NCBI GenBank assembly: GCA_902790885.1
Contig: CADATR010000016.1
Coordinates: 1-18,792, forward strand
Source of the DNA: an uncultured Eubacteriales bacterium
GTDB lineage: Bacteria; Bacillota_A; Clostridia; Peptostreptococcales; Anaerovoracaceae
Reading direction: 5' to 3'
Length of the DNA stretch: 18,792 nt
Shown: in pieces, positions 1 to 8,600 of the stretch
Numbering within the stretch: position 1 is the first letter of the stretch
Layout: every line of letters begins with the position of its first letter
The notes under the pieces: generated by a model
Seen by the model: the letters and a program-made list of their open reading frames with translations, nothing else
Databases searched by the model: none
Told to the model about the DNA's origin: nothing
Translations under genes and position numbers: made by a program

Positions 1-336
1 ACATGGCTCTGCCCTGAGCAGGTAAGGATACTGCCTATCTCCGACAAGATCGCAGACTACGCTGAAGAGGTCCGCAGGGAGCTCAGAAAGAACGGCGTGG
101 ATGTGACTGTAGACAACAGCAGCGAGAGGATCGGATACAAGATCCGCAAGGCTCAGATGGAGAAGGTGCCTTACATGCTGGTGCTCGGAGCGAAGGAAGC
201 CGAGGACGGCAACGTATCCGTAAGATCGAGATATCTCGGAGACGAGGGCGTAAAGCCTCTCGGAGAATTCGTGAGCGCCATCTGCGAAGAGATCCGCACA
301 AAAGAGATCCGCAAGATAGAAAAGAAAGATGCGTAG
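1..336 (+). CDS. thrS: Threonyl-tRNA synthetase, C-terminal end (5' truncated by window)
   Basis: This is the last 111 residues of threonyl-tRNA synthetase, which charges tRNA-Thr in the cytoplasm. The frame is open from base 1 and begins TWLCPEQVRILPISDK, the family's 'TWLAPVQV' entry into the C-terminal anticodon-binding domain. It continues with the typical IGYKIRKAQMEKVPYMLV strand-helix (compare IGFKIREHTLRRVPYMLV in E. coli) and the 'G.VSVR.R' strand. The end, a charged helix finishing EIRKIEKKDA, matches the usual end of the family. The catalytic, editing and TGS domains lie upstream of the window. The gene stops 50 bases before pyrH. A thrS-pyrH neighbourhood is not the common one, since pyrH usually follows rpsB-tsf. 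Confidence 0.93.
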   Translation, partial: TWLCPEQVRILPISDKIADYAEEVRRELRKNGVDVTVDNSSERIGYKIRKAQMEKVPYMLVLGAKEAEDGNVSVRSRYLGDEGVKPLGEFVSAICEEIRTKEIRKIEKKDA

Positions 337-353
337 AGTTGATCCGACATTCA

Positions 354-362
354 TGTTATAAT
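354..362 (+). promoter_or_regulatory. Extended -10 promoter for pyrH
   Basis: TGTTATAAT is a perfect extended -10 element (TG at 354-355, TATAAT at 357-362) in the short gap after thrS. No convincing -35 hexamer lies 16-18 bases upstream, as is usual for extended -10 promoters. The predicted start near 369 leaves a leader of only about 18 bases, which just contains the pyrH ribosome binding site (TGGAGG, 370-375). Confidence 0.5.
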
Positions 363-386
363 ACTTAGTTGGAGGAACCTGTAAAT

Positions 387-1091
387 ATGGCAATAAAATA
401 CAAAAGAGTCCTTATAAAGGTAAGCGGAGAAGCTCTGGCGGGCGATGACCGCTTCGGAGTCAACGATGCAGAGCTCGGAAAGCTTGCAGCTCAGATCAAA
501 GAGATACATGACGCGGGCGTGGAGACAGCTATCGTCGTGGGCGGAGGCAATTTCTTCCGCGGACGCACAGGCGGCAACATCGACAAGCCGACTGCTGACT
601 ACATGGGCATGCTGGCGACCGTAATGAACGGCCTCGCTGTGCAGGATGCACTTCTTTCTGCAGGCTGTCCGGCAAAGCTGATGACAGCCATCGAGATAAG
701 GGACATGGCTGAAGGCTATGCCAGACGCAAGGCGCTCGACTATCTTGAGGAAGGCAAGGTGGTGGTCTTCGGAGGAGGCACGGGAAGCCCGTTCTTCACA
801 ACAGATACCACAGCTGCCCTGAGAGCTGCCGAGATAGGAGCGGATGTACTCCTTCTCGCCAAGAACATCGACGCGGTGTATTCGGCAGATCCTAAAAAGG
901 ATCCTGACGCCGAGCGCTTCACCGAGCTTTCGTTCATGGACATCATCGAAAAGGATCTTAAGGTCATGGATCTTACCGCAGCGACGCTGTGCAAGGATAC
1001 ACAGACCAGGATATATGTATTCGCTCTCAAGGAAGAGGGCAATCTCATGAAAGTTATCAATGGCGAAAATGTCGGCACACTCATACAGTAG
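387..1091 (+). CDS. pyrH: UMP kinase (uridylate kinase)
   Basis: Encodes the 234-residue cytoplasmic bacterial UMP kinase, which phosphorylates UMP to UDP with ATP for pyrimidine nucleotide and cell-wall precursor supply. It belongs to the amino-acid-kinase fold and is a hexamer in known cases. Diagnostic motifs are present: KVSGEALAG at the start, VVGGGNFFRG (nucleotide-binding glycine loop), DYMGMLATVMNGLAVQDAL, GGGTGSPFFTTDTTAALRA and the DAVYSADPKKDPDA acceptor-side loop. The start is the ATG at 387, about 11 bases after the GGAGGA ribosome binding site. A TTG six codons upstream (369) overlaps that site and is not the start. frr follows after 12 bases, so the two are very likely co-transcribed. 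Length and motifs are normal for the family. Confidence 0.97.
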   Translation: MAIKYKRVLIKVSGEALAGDDRFGVNDAELGKLAAQIKEIHDAGVETAIVVGGGNFFRGRTGGNIDKPTADYMGMLATVMNGLAVQDALLSAGCPAKLMTAIEIRDMAEGYARRKALDYLEEGKVVVFGGGTGSPFFTTDTTAALRAAEIGADVLLLAKNIDAVYSADPKKDPDAERFTELSFMDIIEKDLKVMDLTAATLCKDTQTRIYVFALKEEGNLMKVINGENVGTLIQ

Positions 1092-1103
1092 GGAGGGCAT
1101 ATC

Positions 1104-1652
1104 ATGGCAAAGAAAACACTCGAAGAGAGAATAGAAGGCGCTAAGAGCTTTCTCAGGGAAAACCTTAACACCGTAAGAGCTGGCAGAGCTAATCCTGCAC
1201 TTCTTGACAGGATCATGGTGAACTACTACGGAACACCTACTCCGCTCAAGGCTCTGGCAAACATTTCGGTGCCTGATCCGAGAACACTGATGATCTCGCC
1301 GTTCGATCCTAAATCGGTGGGAGACATCGAAAGATCGATACTCGAGGCAAACATCGGCATCAATCCGACGAACGATGGCAAGGTAATCAGACTCGCTATC
1401 CCTCAGCTCACTGAGGAGAGACGTAAGGAACTCACCAAGGTAGTCAAGAACTACGGCGAAGAAGCCAAGGTGGCTGTCAGAAACCTGAGAAGAGATGTGA
1501 ATGATGAACTCAAGAAGGCTGAGAAGGCCGGAGAACTCACAGAGGACGATCTCAAGCAGGAACTCGACGAGACACAGAAGACCGTTGAGAAGGCGATAAA
1601 GGACATCGATTCCATCATCGCCGATAAGGAAAAAGAACTCATGGAGGTCTAA
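1104..1652 (+). CDS. frr: Ribosome recycling factor
   Basis: Encodes the 182-residue ribosome recycling factor, which with EF-G splits post-termination 70S ribosomes. The sequence covers the whole family: the N-terminal helix with VRAGRANPALLDRI, the beta domain with YYGTPTPLKALANISVPDPRTLMISPFDP, the segment ANIGINPTNDGKVIRLAIPQLTEERRKEL, and the long C-terminal helix pair ending in ADKEKELMEV. It is about 3 residues shorter than the usual 185. A strong ribosome binding site (GGGAGGG, 1091-1097) precedes the ATG, immediately after the pyrH stop, consistent with a pyrH-frr operon as in most bacteria. Confidence 0.97.
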   Translation: MAKKTLEERIEGAKSFLRENLNTVRAGRANPALLDRIMVNYYGTPTPLKALANISVPDPRTLMISPFDPKSVGDIERSILEANIGINPTNDGKVIRLAIPQLTEERRKELTKVVKNYGEEAKVAVRNLRRDVNDELKKAEKAGELTEDDLKQELDETQKTVEKAIKDIDSIIADKEKELMEV

Positions 1653-1677
1653 AAGGCGTATTTTAATGATGATATGC

Positions 1678-1708
1678 GGCGTGGCTGTAAAGCCACGCCT
1701 GCTGTTTT
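1678..1708 (+). terminator. Hairpin with short T-run after frr (terminator or attenuator)
   Basis: An 8-bp perfect stem, GGCGTGGC (1678-1685) and GCCACGCC (1692-1699), has a 6-base loop and can be lengthened by 2 bp across a one-base bulge. A short T-rich tail with TTTT at 1705-1708 follows. The stem is strong but the tail is weak, so partial read-through into uppS is plausible. It sits only 10 bases before the uppS start codon. Confidence 0.5.
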
Positions 1709-1718
1709 GTAAAACGAT

Positions 1719-2453
1719 ATGGAAAGACGACCAGTACCAACTCACATAGGAATAATAATGGACGGCAACGGCAGATGGGCAAAGGCTCACGGCGTGCCGC
1801 GCGTTATGGGGCACAACGCCGGGATGCAGTCGATGAAGAAAATAGTCATCGCCTCATCGAATCTGGGCGTAAAATACCTTACTGTCTATGCCTTTTCTAC
1901 CGAAAACTGGAAGCGGAGCACTGAAGAGGTCAGTGGCATTTTTAATCTTATTGTCAAGTACGTCAATTCAGAGCTTGAGGAGCTCGATGAAAACAACGTT
2001 CACATCAATATATTCGGTGATTACAGCATGCTTCCGAAAGCCTCCGTTGATGCCATCGATAAGATGGTAGGCAGGCTGAAGGACAATGACGGTCTCATCT
2101 TCAACATAGCTCTGAATTACGGGGGAAGAGACGAGATCCTTAAGAGCGTAAAGGCGCTGACTGCCGAATGCATAGAGCAGGGCAGAGACCCTCAGGAGCT
2201 TACCGAAGATGATATCTCGAGATTTCTCTATTCGGGAAGCGCCAATTTCGATGTGCCCGATCCGGACCTCATCATAAGGACGAGCGGTGAGGAGAGGATG
2301 TCAAATTTCCTCACATGGCAGGCTGCCTACAGCGAGCTGATGTTCACGGACACGCTATGGCCGGATTTTACGCCTGAGGAATATGCTGAGATGATAGACG
2401 CTTATTCGAACCGCGACAGAAGGTTCGGAGGGCGCACTGAGACAGAAAAGTAG
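1719..2453 (+). CDS. uppS: Isoprenyl transferase (undecaprenyl diphosphate synthase)
   Basis: Encodes a 244-residue cis-prenyltransferase that extends farnesyl-PP with isopentenyl-PP to make undecaprenyl-PP, the lipid carrier for peptidoglycan and wall polymers. The catalytic motif HIGIIMDGNGRWA places the Mg-binding Asp at residue 15. Other family motifs are GHNAGMQSMKKIV, YAFSTENWKRS, FNIALNYGGRDEI, the RTSGEERMSNF diphosphate-binding segment (usually RTSGEQRLSNF) and YSELMFTDTLWPDF. The start is the first ATG after an in-frame stop at 1710-1712, and the length fits. No Shine-Dalgarno sequence precedes it; a GC-rich hairpin lies immediately upstream instead. Its cdsA neighbour is conserved in many Firmicutes. 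Confidence 0.96.
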   Translation: MERRPVPTHIGIIMDGNGRWAKAHGVPRVMGHNAGMQSMKKIVIASSNLGVKYLTVYAFSTENWKRSTEEVSGIFNLIVKYVNSELEELDENNVHINIFGDYSMLPKASVDAIDKMVGRLKDNDGLIFNIALNYGGRDEILKSVKALTAECIEQGRDPQELTEDDISRFLYSGSANFDVPDPDLIIRTSGEERMSNFLTWQAAYSELMFTDTLWPDFTPEEYAEMIDAYSNRDRRFGGRTETEK

Positions 2454-2465
2454 CTTTTGCTTGAA

Positions 2466-2645
2466 GTCCGGTCAAATATCCTGAAGAAACGACTCCGCGG
2501 CAGCCGGCACTTAGCGATTGGCGAGTAACCTCAGCGACGAGTAAGCGAGGAGCACTTGCCGGTTACGAAGCCAGAGCTTAGCACCGCTGCGTTAAGCCGC
2601 GGTGAGGCGAGAGCCGTATCGTTTCGGCAGGATATTTGACCGGAC
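2466..2645. repeat. Nested inverted-repeat element, structured RNA or MITE-like, between uppS and cdsA
   Basis: The outer arms are a perfect 18-bp inverted repeat: GTCCGGTCAAATATCCTG (2466-2483) and its reverse complement (2628-2645). After a 2x2 internal loop (AA/GG) the pairing continues with GAAACGA/TCGTTTC (2486-2492 with 2619-2625), then CCGCGGC/GCCGCGG (2495-2501 with 2596-2602). Inside are at least three further hairpins: CCGGCA/TGCCGG (2504-2509 with 2557-2562), enclosing CCTCaGC/GCGAGG (2529-2535 with 2545-2550); CTTAGCA/TGC..TAAG (2577-2596); and a GGC-GAGA-GCC hairpin with a GNRA loop (2606-2615). CGAGTAA occurs twice (2522-2528 and 2538-2544). No convincing ORF is contained and no flanking target duplication is evident. 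It fills almost the whole uppS-cdsA gap. I do not recognise it as a known RNA family. A mobile palindromic element, an unclassified structured RNA and a cdsA leader are all possible. Confidence 0.8.
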
Positions 2646-2661
2646 AAGTGGAGATAATACT

Positions 2662-3487
2662 ATGAAAACACGAATCATTTCCGGCTTAATAATGGCACCA
2701 CTGCTGATAGTCCTGTATCTGGGCGGCAGCTCTTATTATCGCCGTAATGGGCATACACGAATTCTGCAACGGATGGGAAAACCTCGGCGTGCACCCGTCA
2801 AAGCCGGTCTGCTATGTAATGACCGGTCTGCTTTTCTCGGGTGTATTCATTACAGGAGCCTTTTCAGCCAATGCAGCGTCAATAAGCAGCGTGCCTGCAT
2901 ACTTCAACAATATGATGCTCATGACAATCTGGCTCTTTCTGGCTGCAGCCGCAGGTATGATCTACGGCTGGAAGATAAATGAAAGAGGCCCTTATGATGC
3001 GATTGCCACTGTTGCCGCAATGGTATACATACCGTTCTTCACATACCATATGGTGCTGATAGACATGACAGAATACAGCCTCTTCATATGGATAGTAGTG
3101 ATCGCCGCGTTCGGCTCGGACATCTTTGCGTATTTCACGGGATTCTTCCTCGGAAAGCATAAGATGGCTCCTAATCTGAGCCCTAAGAAAACAATAGAGG
3201 GCGCGATAGGCGGCCTGGCCGGGAGCTCCCTGCTGTCATGGCTCTTCGGATTCATATTCATGAGAGAGATGGCACTCGTATGCCTGGTGCTCGGACTTGT
3301 GGGGGGAGCTGCAGGAATGGCAGGAGACCTCACTGCTTCGATGTTCAAGCGCAAGATGGGCATAAAGGACTACGGTACACTGATACCGGGACACGGCGGC
3401 ATCATGGACAGATTTGACAGTGTAATTTTTGTAGCGCCTGTGGTCTATTACGCCGTCTACGCGCTCACAGGCATACTCAACATATAG
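2662..3487 (+). CDS. cdsA: Phosphatidate cytidylyltransferase, broken by a frameshift near the N-terminus
   Basis: CdsA is the integral-membrane enzyme converting phosphatidate and CTP to CDP-diacylglycerol, the precursor of phosphatidylglycerol and other phospholipids. The gene opens with a good ribosome binding site (GTGGAG, 2648-2653) and MKTRIISGLIMAPLLIVLYLGG, a normal CdsA first membrane helix. Around 2722-2731 the homologous sequence moves to the +1 frame (ALIIAVMGIHEFCNGWENLG...) and then runs intact to 3487. The C-terminal signature SMFKRKMGIKDYGTLIPGHG with GIMDRFD is perfect, and GSDIFAYFTGFFLGKHKMAPNLSPKKTIEG is present. An ATG exists in the second frame at 2747, but it has no ribosome binding site and would lose the first helix. 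The 5' frame stays open to 2982 in an unrelated sequence. The join also seems several residues short against relatives, so a small deletion or a sequencing/assembly error is likely. Identity is certain; integrity is not. Confidence 0.85.
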
Positions 3488-3514
3488 ATTTTTTGAGACT
3501 GGAGACAGAATACA

Positions 3515-4522
3515 GTGAAAACAGCGATCCTGTTTGTATTAATGATGCTCGTGCTGATAATCCCGCACGAGTGGGGACACATGATAGTTGCCAGATTGTG
3601 CGGAGTCAAGATCAACGAGTTTTCCGTCGGCATGGGTCCTCTCATCTTTAAAAAGCAGAAGGGCGATACTCAGTACTCCCTGAGGCTGCTTCCTCTTGGC
3701 GGATACTGCGCCATGGAGGGCGAAGAAGAGAGTGTGGACAGTCCCACATCATATTCATCCAAAAGCTATCCGCAGAAAATAGCGATACTGCTCGCCGGGG
3801 TCACGATGAATATCATAATCGCAGTTCTTGCCGTGACCATCGCTCTTTGCGTGTCAGGAGTAGTCTGCAATACTCTTGCTTCCGTGCAGCCGGGTTCGCC
3901 TGCCGAAGCCGCAGGCCTCAAAGCGGGTGATACCATCGTAGAGATCAACGGTGTAAAGACCGGCACCTGGGAAAAGGTATCGGAAAGCATAGGCTCCTAT
4001 GACGGAGGAGAACCGCTCGAGATCACATATGAGCGCAATGGTGAAAGAGCCGTTGCCACCGTGACACCGGAGTACAGCGAGGAATACGGAAGCTACATGG
4101 TAGGCATAACAGCAGGGGTCACAAAGGACTTTCTTACCTGCGTCAGAATGGGGCCGGCAACTACCTGGGATCTCACAAAATCACTTTTTGAGAGCTTCAG
4201 GATGCTCTTCACAGGGCAGGTGAAGAGAGACGACATAGCGGGGCCTGTCGGTCTTGTGAAGATAGTCGATACGGCTTCGGACTACGGCCTTGGGACATAT
4301 CTCATGCTTCTGGCCATAGTCAGCCTCAACCTTGCCATATTCAACCTGATCCCTATACCGGGACTCGACGGCGGAAAGATATTCTTCATTCTGCTGAAGA
4401 TAATCTCGGGCGGAAGGATCAACGATGACATGGAGTACAAGGCAACAGTCATCGGAATGGCAGTGCTGCTGACTTTCTTCCTGCTTGTCACTGTAAACGA
4501 CGTAATGAATCTTTTCGGTTAA
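3515..4522 (+). CDS. rseP: Site-2 intramembrane zinc metalloprotease, RseP/RasP family
   Basis: Encodes a 335-residue membrane protease of the M50 (S2P) family, which cleaves anti-sigma factors and signal peptides inside the membrane. The zinc motif HEWGH lies at residues 18-22 in the first membrane helix. A single PDZ domain spans about residues 120-195 (SVQPGSPAEAAGLKAGDTIV). The third metal ligand sits in NLIPIPGLDGGK (Asp285). The C-terminal helix VLLTFFLLVTVNDVMNLFG completes the topology. The start is GTG at 3515, nine bases after GGAGA (3501-3505), and is preferred because it begins just before the first helix. Gram-positive members have one PDZ and this length, against two PDZ domains in E. 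coli. It follows cdsA directly; the dxr gene often placed between them is not here. The next gene, ispG, starts 12 bases later. Confidence 0.95.
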   Translation: MKTAILFVLMMLVLIIPHEWGHMIVARLCGVKINEFSVGMGPLIFKKQKGDTQYSLRLLPLGGYCAMEGEEESVDSPTSYSSKSYPQKIAILLAGVTMNIIIAVLAVTIALCVSGVVCNTLASVQPGSPAEAAGLKAGDTIVEINGVKTGTWEKVSESIGSYDGGEPLEITYERNGERAVATVTPEYSEEYGSYMVGITAGVTKDFLTCVRMGPATTWDLTKSLFESFRMLFTGQVKRDDIAGPVGLVKIVDTASDYGLGTYLMLLAIVSLNLAIFNLIPIPGLDGGKIFFILLKIISGGRINDDMEYKATVIGMAVLLTFFLLVTVNDVMNLFG

Positions 4523-4534
4523 AAAGGAGATAGG

Positions 4535-5602
4535 ATGTCAAGAATGGTATATTGCGGCGATGTCGCCATCGGAGGCGGCGCGCCTGTATCCATACAGTCG
4601 ATGACCAACGTCGACACCAGAAATACCGATCTGCTGGTAAGGCAGATAGATGAGCTTGCTGACGCGGGCTGTCAGATCGTAAGATGCGCCATACCGGATA
4701 TGGAAGCTGCCGAATCATTCGGAAGGGCAAAGAAGCTCGTCAAGGTGCCTCTTGTCGCTGACATACACTTCGATTACAGGCTCGCTATAGCCGCGATCGA
4801 TGCCGGAGCGGACAAGATCCGTATCAATCCCGGCAATATAGGAAGCGCCGAGAGAGTAAAGGCTGTCGCAGATAAGGCAAAAGAGCACGGCATACCTATA
4901 CGCGTAGGCGTAAACTCCGGATCGCTTCAGAAGGATCTTATAGAGAAGTACGGCGGGGTCACAGCTGACGCCTTGGCTGAGAGCGGAGCTGCGATGCTCA
5001 GGTATATAGAAGACCTCGGATACGACAAGCTGGTGGTATCCATCAAGTCTTCGAATGTAAGGATGAATTACGATGCCCACCTCAAGCTGAGAAAGCTGAC
5101 CAACGCGCCTATACACATAGGCATCACCGAGTCGGGAACTCCTCGAAGCGGAGAGATAAAATCAGCGATAGGGATAGGAGCGCTCCTCCTTGCGGGTATA
5201 GGAGATACAATGAGAGTTTCCCTTACCGATGATCCGGTAAAAGAGGTGCTCTTCGCAAGGCGCATACTCGAGACTACAGGGCTCAGAGAGAAGGCCATTG
5301 AAGTGGTATCGTGCCCTACGTGCGGAAGAACGGAGATCGACCTGATCGGACTCGCGAACGAAGCAGAGGAAAGACTCATGCCTATCGCTAAAAAGCGTGC
5401 GGAGCTCGGACTCAGGCCTCTTAAAGTGGCTGTTATGGGCTGCGCTGTCAACGGACCGGGAGAGAGCCGCGAGGCGGACTACGGCATCGCCGGAGGAAGA
5501 GGCGAAGGCCTTGTTTTCAGCCACGGAGAGATACTCGAAAAAGTGGAAGAAAACCGGCTTGTAGACAGGCTCATAGAGCTTGTTGAAGCCGATAATGAAT
5601 AA
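4535..5602 (+). CDS. ispG: 4-hydroxy-3-methylbut-2-enyl diphosphate synthase (flavodoxin-type), MEP pathway
   Basis: Encodes the 355-residue [4Fe-4S] enzyme IspG (GcpE), which reduces methylerythritol cyclodiphosphate to HMBPP in the MEP isoprenoid pathway and so feeds UppS upstream in this window. The N-terminal TIM barrel is clear: GGGAPVSIQSMTNVDTRN, ADIHFDYRLA, KIRINPGNIG, RVGVNSGSL, HIGITESGT and GIGALLLAGIGDTMRVSLT. The cluster ligands are Cys260 and Cys263 (CPTCGR), Cys303 (MGCAVNGPGE) and Glu310, the three-Cys plus Glu set known for the family. A strong ribosome binding site (AAGGAGA, 4524-4530) precedes the ATG. It is the short bacterial form without the inserted middle domain of plants. 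polC follows after 8 bases. Confidence 0.97.
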   Translation: MSRMVYCGDVAIGGGAPVSIQSMTNVDTRNTDLLVRQIDELADAGCQIVRCAIPDMEAAESFGRAKKLVKVPLVADIHFDYRLAIAAIDAGADKIRINPGNIGSAERVKAVADKAKEHGIPIRVGVNSGSLQKDLIEKYGGVTADALAESGAAMLRYIEDLGYDKLVVSIKSSNVRMNYDAHLKLRKLTNAPIHIGITESGTPRSGEIKSAIGIGALLLAGIGDTMRVSLTDDPVKEVLFARRILETTGLREKAIEVVSCPTCGRTEIDLIGLANEAEERLMPIAKKRAELGLRPLKVAVMGCAVNGPGESREADYGIAGGRGEGLVFSHGEILEKVEENRLVDRLIELVEADNE

Positions 5603-5610
5603 AGGAAAGC

Positions 5611-8600
5611 ATGATAAAGATCTCAGAAGACATTCTGACTGCTGATGAGCTCAGGGAGGCAAGCGGCAGGGACGCCAGAGACATAGACATAGAGATCACA
5701 AATGTGGCTGTGTCAAAGGTGAACGGAGGCACGAGCGTGGCGCTGGATATCGACGCCAAGCTCAATTTTGTGATGCCGAAAAAAACCGAGAACCTCATGA
5801 AGAGAAGGATAGCAGCCAGGATAGCGTCTGCTGAAAGAGTCAGATTCAATTACACCTACACGGGTGTCATGGCTCCGAAGCCATCCGGCGATGAAAGCTT
5901 TCAGGCTCAGCCATCGGGAGGCGGCTACAGCAGTGGAAACGGACGCCAGTACAGGCAGAGCAAAAAGGACAAGCCTGCATTCACCAATCCGGCAGGCGAG
6001 CTTGTGCTGCTGGGCGATGATTTCCACGGAGATCCGGTTCCGTACGGGCAGCTCGACGCTTATGTCGGCAGCAAGGAAAAACCGGTGATAGAAGGAGAGG
6101 TGTTCAGCTTTGAGTCGATGCCTATCAAAAGCGGGCGCCAGCTCATAACCGTACTCATAGCTTCAGAGGTGCGCACCTTCGGCCTCAAGGCCTTCATATC
6201 CGAAGACAAGCTCAAGGAGATGCAGGAGAACCTCTCCATGGGAGACATGGTGAGGGTACGCGGCGCGGTAGAGTATGACACATATGAGCACCAGAATCTC
6301 ATGATGATGAGCTCGCTCAAGAAGACCGAAAAGAAGCTCAAGGAAGACACCTATCCGAACGGCCGCAGGGTGGAGCTTCACTGCCATACCAAGATGAGCG
6401 ACAACGACGGCTTCAACGAGGTGAAGGACATAGTCAGCAAGGCGGCTTACTGGGGCCAGCCGGCTGTTGCCATCACCGACCACGGAGTCGTGCAGGCCTT
6501 TCCTGACGCTGCCAAGGAGGCGGCGAAGCAAGCCAAGAACGGAAGAAACATAAAGATCATTTACGGTGTCGAAGGATATCTCTATCCGGACGAAGACGCG
6601 ACTGACGCGGACGGCACCATCGACATAAAGAAAAACCGCACGTATCACATAATAATACTGGCGAAAAACCAGACGGGCCTCAAAAACATCTACAAGCTCG
6701 TCAGTACTTCGCATATTGACTATTTCTACAAGCGGCCGAGGATACCGCGTTCGGTGCTGCAGGCACACAGAGAGGGCCTCATCATCGGAAGCGCCTGTGA
6801 AGCAGGCGAGCTGTATCAGGCCATCATAAGAGGAGCTGATGACGACGAACTCGACAGGATAGCTTCCTTCTACGACTATCTTGAGATACAGCCGCTCGGC
6901 AACAACCGCTTCATGATCGAAGACGGGATAGCGCGCGATGATCAGGATCTCATCAACAACAACCTCAGGATAATCGCTACGGGCGACAGACTGGGCAAGC
7001 TTACCGTCGCCACAACGGACTCGCATTATCCTACTCAGGAGGCGTCCATATACCGCAATATCATAATGGCGGGCATAGGCTTCCGCGATACTCCGTCCGA
7101 CTCGCTCTATCTGCGTACGACTGACGAGATGATGAAGGAGTTCGAGTATCTGGGAGACAGGGCAGAAGAGATCGTCATCACCAATACGAATAAGATCGCG
7201 GACATGGTGGAGGAGGTGCTGCCTGTACCTAAGGGCAAGTTTCCTCCGAAGATCGAAGGCGCTGAGGAGACTTTAAGGAACAGCTGCTACGAAAAGGCGA
7301 AGTCCATATACGGAGATCCGCTTCCGCCTGAGATAGATGAGAGGCTCGAGACAGAGCTCAGCTCCATAATCGGAAACGGATACGCCGTCATGTACATCGC
7401 CGCCCAGATGCTGGTGCAGAAATCGAACCGTGACGGATACCTCGTAGGATCGAGAGGATCGGTAGGTTCATCATTTGCGGCTACGATGGCCGGGATAACA
7501 GAGGTAAATCCGCTCGCACCGCATTATGTCTGCCCTGAGTGCAAGCATTTTGAGTGGTCGGACGAGCCGGGCAAGTACGACGTAGGATACGACATGCCTG
7601 AGAAAATGTGTCCTGACTGCGGCGCCCGCATGAAGAAAGAAGGCCTCAACATACCGTTCGCCACATTCCTCGGATTCAAGGGGGACAAGGAGCCTGATAT
7701 AGACCTCAACTTCGCGGGCGAATACCAGCCTGTGGCCCACAGGTATGTGGGAGAGATCTTCGGTGAAAAGAACGTATACAAGGCCGGCACGGTAGCTACC
7801 ATAGCTGAAAAGACTGCCTTCGGATACGTAAAGCACTACGTTGAGGACAATCACATAAATGCCAGCAAATACGATATAGATTATCTGGTAAAGGGATGCA
7901 CCGGCGTAAAGCGCACCACAGGCCAGCACCCGGGCGGCATCATCGTAGTTCCTGATGACCACGAGATATACGAGTTCTGCCCTATACAGAAGCCGGCAAA
8001 CAAGCGCGACACCGACGTCATCACTACGCACTTCGATTATCACAAGATCGACGAGAACCTTCTGAAGCTCGACATACTCGGCCACGATGTGCCGCAGCTC
8101 ATAAGGCATCTTCAGGTAATGACCGGCGTCGATCCTATGAACATACCTCTCGATGACAGGGAGACGCTGAGCATATTCACATCGCTCGACGCTCTTAAGA
8201 TCAAGAATGAGAATTACAGATTCACTCACGGCACATACGCCATACCTGAGTTCGGAACTAACTTCACGCGAGGGATGCTCGATGACATACATCCTACAAC
8301 AGTCTCCGCGCTGATCAAGATGTCGGGTTTCTCGCACGGCACCGACGTATGGACGAACAACGCGCAGGAGCTCCTCAGAAAGGGCACCGCGACCATCGAT
8401 GAGGTAATATCGTGCCGTGACGATATCATGAACTTCCTGATCAAAAAGGGACTTCCGAACGGAGATGCCTTCAAGATCATGGAGATAGTAAGAAAGAACC
8501 GCGTGCTCAGCGAGGAGCAGCTCAACATGATGAAGGAGCACGGCGTGCCTGACTGGTATATATGGTCGTGCGAGACTCTGAAGTACATGTTCCCGCGCGC

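Noticed and set aside
339..344. TTGATC as a -35 box for the pyrH promoter
   Set aside because: Only 12 bases separate it from the -10 hexamer, too few for a standard promoter.
351..1814. 487-residue minus-strand ORF across pyrH, frr and the start of uppS
   Set aside because: It is antisense to three well-identified genes, spans two intergenic gaps, and its Ser/Arg/His/Cys-rich translation resembles no domain. It is an effect of codon bias on the opposite strand.
2699..2735. Programmed +1 ribosomal frameshift in cdsA
   Set aside because: No stop codon or recognisable slippery site at the junction, and such recoding is not known to me for CdsA. Kept only as a remote alternative to indel or error.
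2602..2982. 126-residue + strand ORF read as a separate protein
   Set aside because: Its first part lies in the palindromic element, its middle is the true CdsA N-terminus from 2662, and its end is an out-of-frame reading of cdsA.
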